In this document: positions 63,196-64,000 of the stretch, piece after piece
Numbering within the stretch: the stretch's first letter is position 1
How the letters are laid out: the number at the start of each line of letters is the position of its first letter
Assembly (NCBI RefSeq): GCF_900142415.1
Contig: NZ_FRAU01000007.1
Location: 1 to 64,000 of the forward strand
Source: Rhodothermus profundi
GTDB taxonomy: Bacteria > Bacteroidota > Rhodothermia > Rhodothermales > Rhodothermaceae
Length of the DNA: 64,000 nt
Direction: 5' to 3'
Program-made: the position numbers and the translations under genes
Notes under the pieces: generated by a model
The model's input: the letters and a program-made list of their open reading frames with translations, nothing else
The model's database searches: none
Told to the model about the DNA's origin: nothing

Positions 63196-63999
63196 TTATT
63201 TAAGGATCACAAACTTTCCACGCTGGATTTCACCGGTCTCCAGGTCCTTTACGGTAAAGAGATAGAGGCCGGCTGCTAGCTCCAGACCATTCTCAGAAAG
63301 CAGATCCCAGGCATGCTCGCCTCCACTGAACTGGCGGCCGGGACCGCTGAAGTCATTGAACCATCGGATATCTCCGCGGTAGGTGGCGGCGTCGTGGTAG
63401 AGCGTTTTGACAATCTCGCCGGCCAGCGTATAGATGCGGATTTCGCATCGGGGGGGCAGGTTGTAGAAGTAGAGCTTGCGCGTTCGGCTCGTTCCGCCAT
63501 CCCAGGCCGCTCCAGCCCGATAGGGATTGGGATAGACGCCCACGGGTCCACGCCGGGTAGGAATCGTCCCCGGAAAGACCCGGACGGCACCAGCGGTTCG
63601 CGACGATTCGAGAGGTTCCAGACCGGCGTCTGGATCTCCTTCGTCGAAGGCAGTCACGATAAACAGGTATTGCCAGCCCGCTTTGAGATCCGGCATTTCG
63701 AAGCGATACCAGTACTGCGTCGTATCGTCTGGGAACGTAACGGGCTCTGAGAGTCGAATAGCGGCAAAGCCATTGTTGAAGCCGGTTCGATTTCCGGGTT
63801 TGTCATACTGCGCAATCAGGACGGCGCGATCCAGCAGATTGCCCTGCAGATCATCACCGGGATTTGTACGATAGATGCGATAGCCTTCGAAGTCTCGTCG
63901 TCCGGTTACCGGATCGACAGCGGCCTCAGCGCTTCGGTCCCAGTAGAGCACCACGCCGGTGCGCGTGCGGCCGGTCTCCGGATCGGTGTCGGTGGTAAA
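63196..63999 (-). CDS. Secreted protein with C-terminal sorting-type domain (5' end outside window)
   Basis: Only the C-terminal 267 residues are present; the frame stays open to the window edge (FTTDTDPETGRTRTG before the internal GTG at 63954). A fibronectin-like segment (VLYWDRSAEAAVDPVTGRRDFEGYRIYRTNPGDD; WYRFEMPDLKAGWQYLFIVTAFDEGD) is followed by a FlgD/T9SS-like end domain (GVYPNPYRAGAAWDGGTSRTRKLYFYNLPPRCEIRIYTLAGEIVKTL...GLYLFTVKDLETGEIQRGKFVILK). It is upstream of, and in line with, the secreted-protein operon (31-base gap), so it is probably its earlier member. Confidence 0.75.
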   Translation of the reverse strand, partial: FTTDTDPETGRTRTGVVLYWDRSAEAAVDPVTGRRDFEGYRIYRTNPGDDLQGNLLDRAVLIAQYDKPGNRTGFNNGFAAIRLSEPVTFPDDTTQYWYRFEMPDLKAGWQYLFIVTAFDEGDPDAGLEPLESSRTAGAVRVFPGTIPTRRGPVGVYPNPYRAGAAWDGGTSRTRKLYFYNLPPRCEIRIYTLAGEIVKTLYHDAATYRGDIRWFNDFSGPGRQFSGGEHAWDLLSENGLELAAGLYLFTVKDLETGEIQRGKFVILK

Positions 64000-64000
64000 T

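Overview
The window looks like chromosome from a GC-rich, Gram-negative member of the Bacteroidota/Rhodothermota, most like Rhodothermus. Supporting signs are parA-parB followed by a DUF5683 membrane protein, PorV-like and type IX secretion (T9SS) C-terminal sorting domains, TonB-dependent receptors with an N-terminal carboxypeptidase-like domain, a Bacteroidetes-type serine palmitoyltransferase and a class II ribonucleotide reductase. The species call is recognition and inference; no 16S gene is present. No rRNA, tRNA, CRISPR array, transposase or prophage was seen.

Layout. 1-2.1 kb: a cassette of a membrane-anchored thioredoxin-like protein, a six-cysteine secreted peptide and an AT-rich beta-propeller protein, followed by a decayed ORF. 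2.1-7.3 kb: housekeeping (GNAT, UvrD-type helicase, ParA, ParB, DUF5683). 7.3-11.7 kb: glycosyltransferase, serine palmitoyltransferase, a GNAT-like acyltransferase and a HAD phosphatase, a likely sphingolipid locus. 11.7-14.5 kb: small regulators, including a receiver domain without its phosphoacceptor and a ROK repressor without its zinc motif. 14.5-23.2 kb: a compact minus-strand operon (TonB receptor, SDR reductase, FabH-like enzyme lacking His and Asn, sodium symporter, acyl-CoA ligase, alpha/beta hydrolase). A GbsR/MarR regulator precedes it, and two near-identical palindromes mark its probable operators.

23.3-35.5 kb: a copper island with a MerR-type regulator behind a 20-bp palindrome, CopA ATPase, a membrane-tethered CopZ, a Cys-rich secreted protein, a CusCBA-type efflux pump, an outer-membrane barrel and a PepSY protein. 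35.4-39.3 kb: a second metal module, with an MFS transporter divergent from a CmtR-like ArsR sensor and a P1B ATPase carrying CSC instead of CPC. 39.4-42.1 kb: ClpB with a clear terminator. 42.1-45.7 kb: nrdJ, folA and thyA for deoxynucleotide synthesis. 45.8-51.4 kb: ApaG, a KorAB 2-oxoacid:ferredoxin oxidoreductase, a radical SAM protein and a DoxX protein. 51.6-64 kb: an M19 dipeptidase facing a large minus-strand surface/secretion operon (two or three T9SS-tailed secreted proteins, two lipoproteins, a TonB receptor, a PorV-like barrel and a tailed EEP nuclease/phosphatase).

The strongest candidates for undescribed biology are the carboxylate/acyl operon with its catalytically altered FabH homologue and paired operators, the Cys-peptide cassette at the left edge, the CSC-type ATPase with its CmtR-like sensor, and the secreted-protein/PorV/TonB operon at the right edge.
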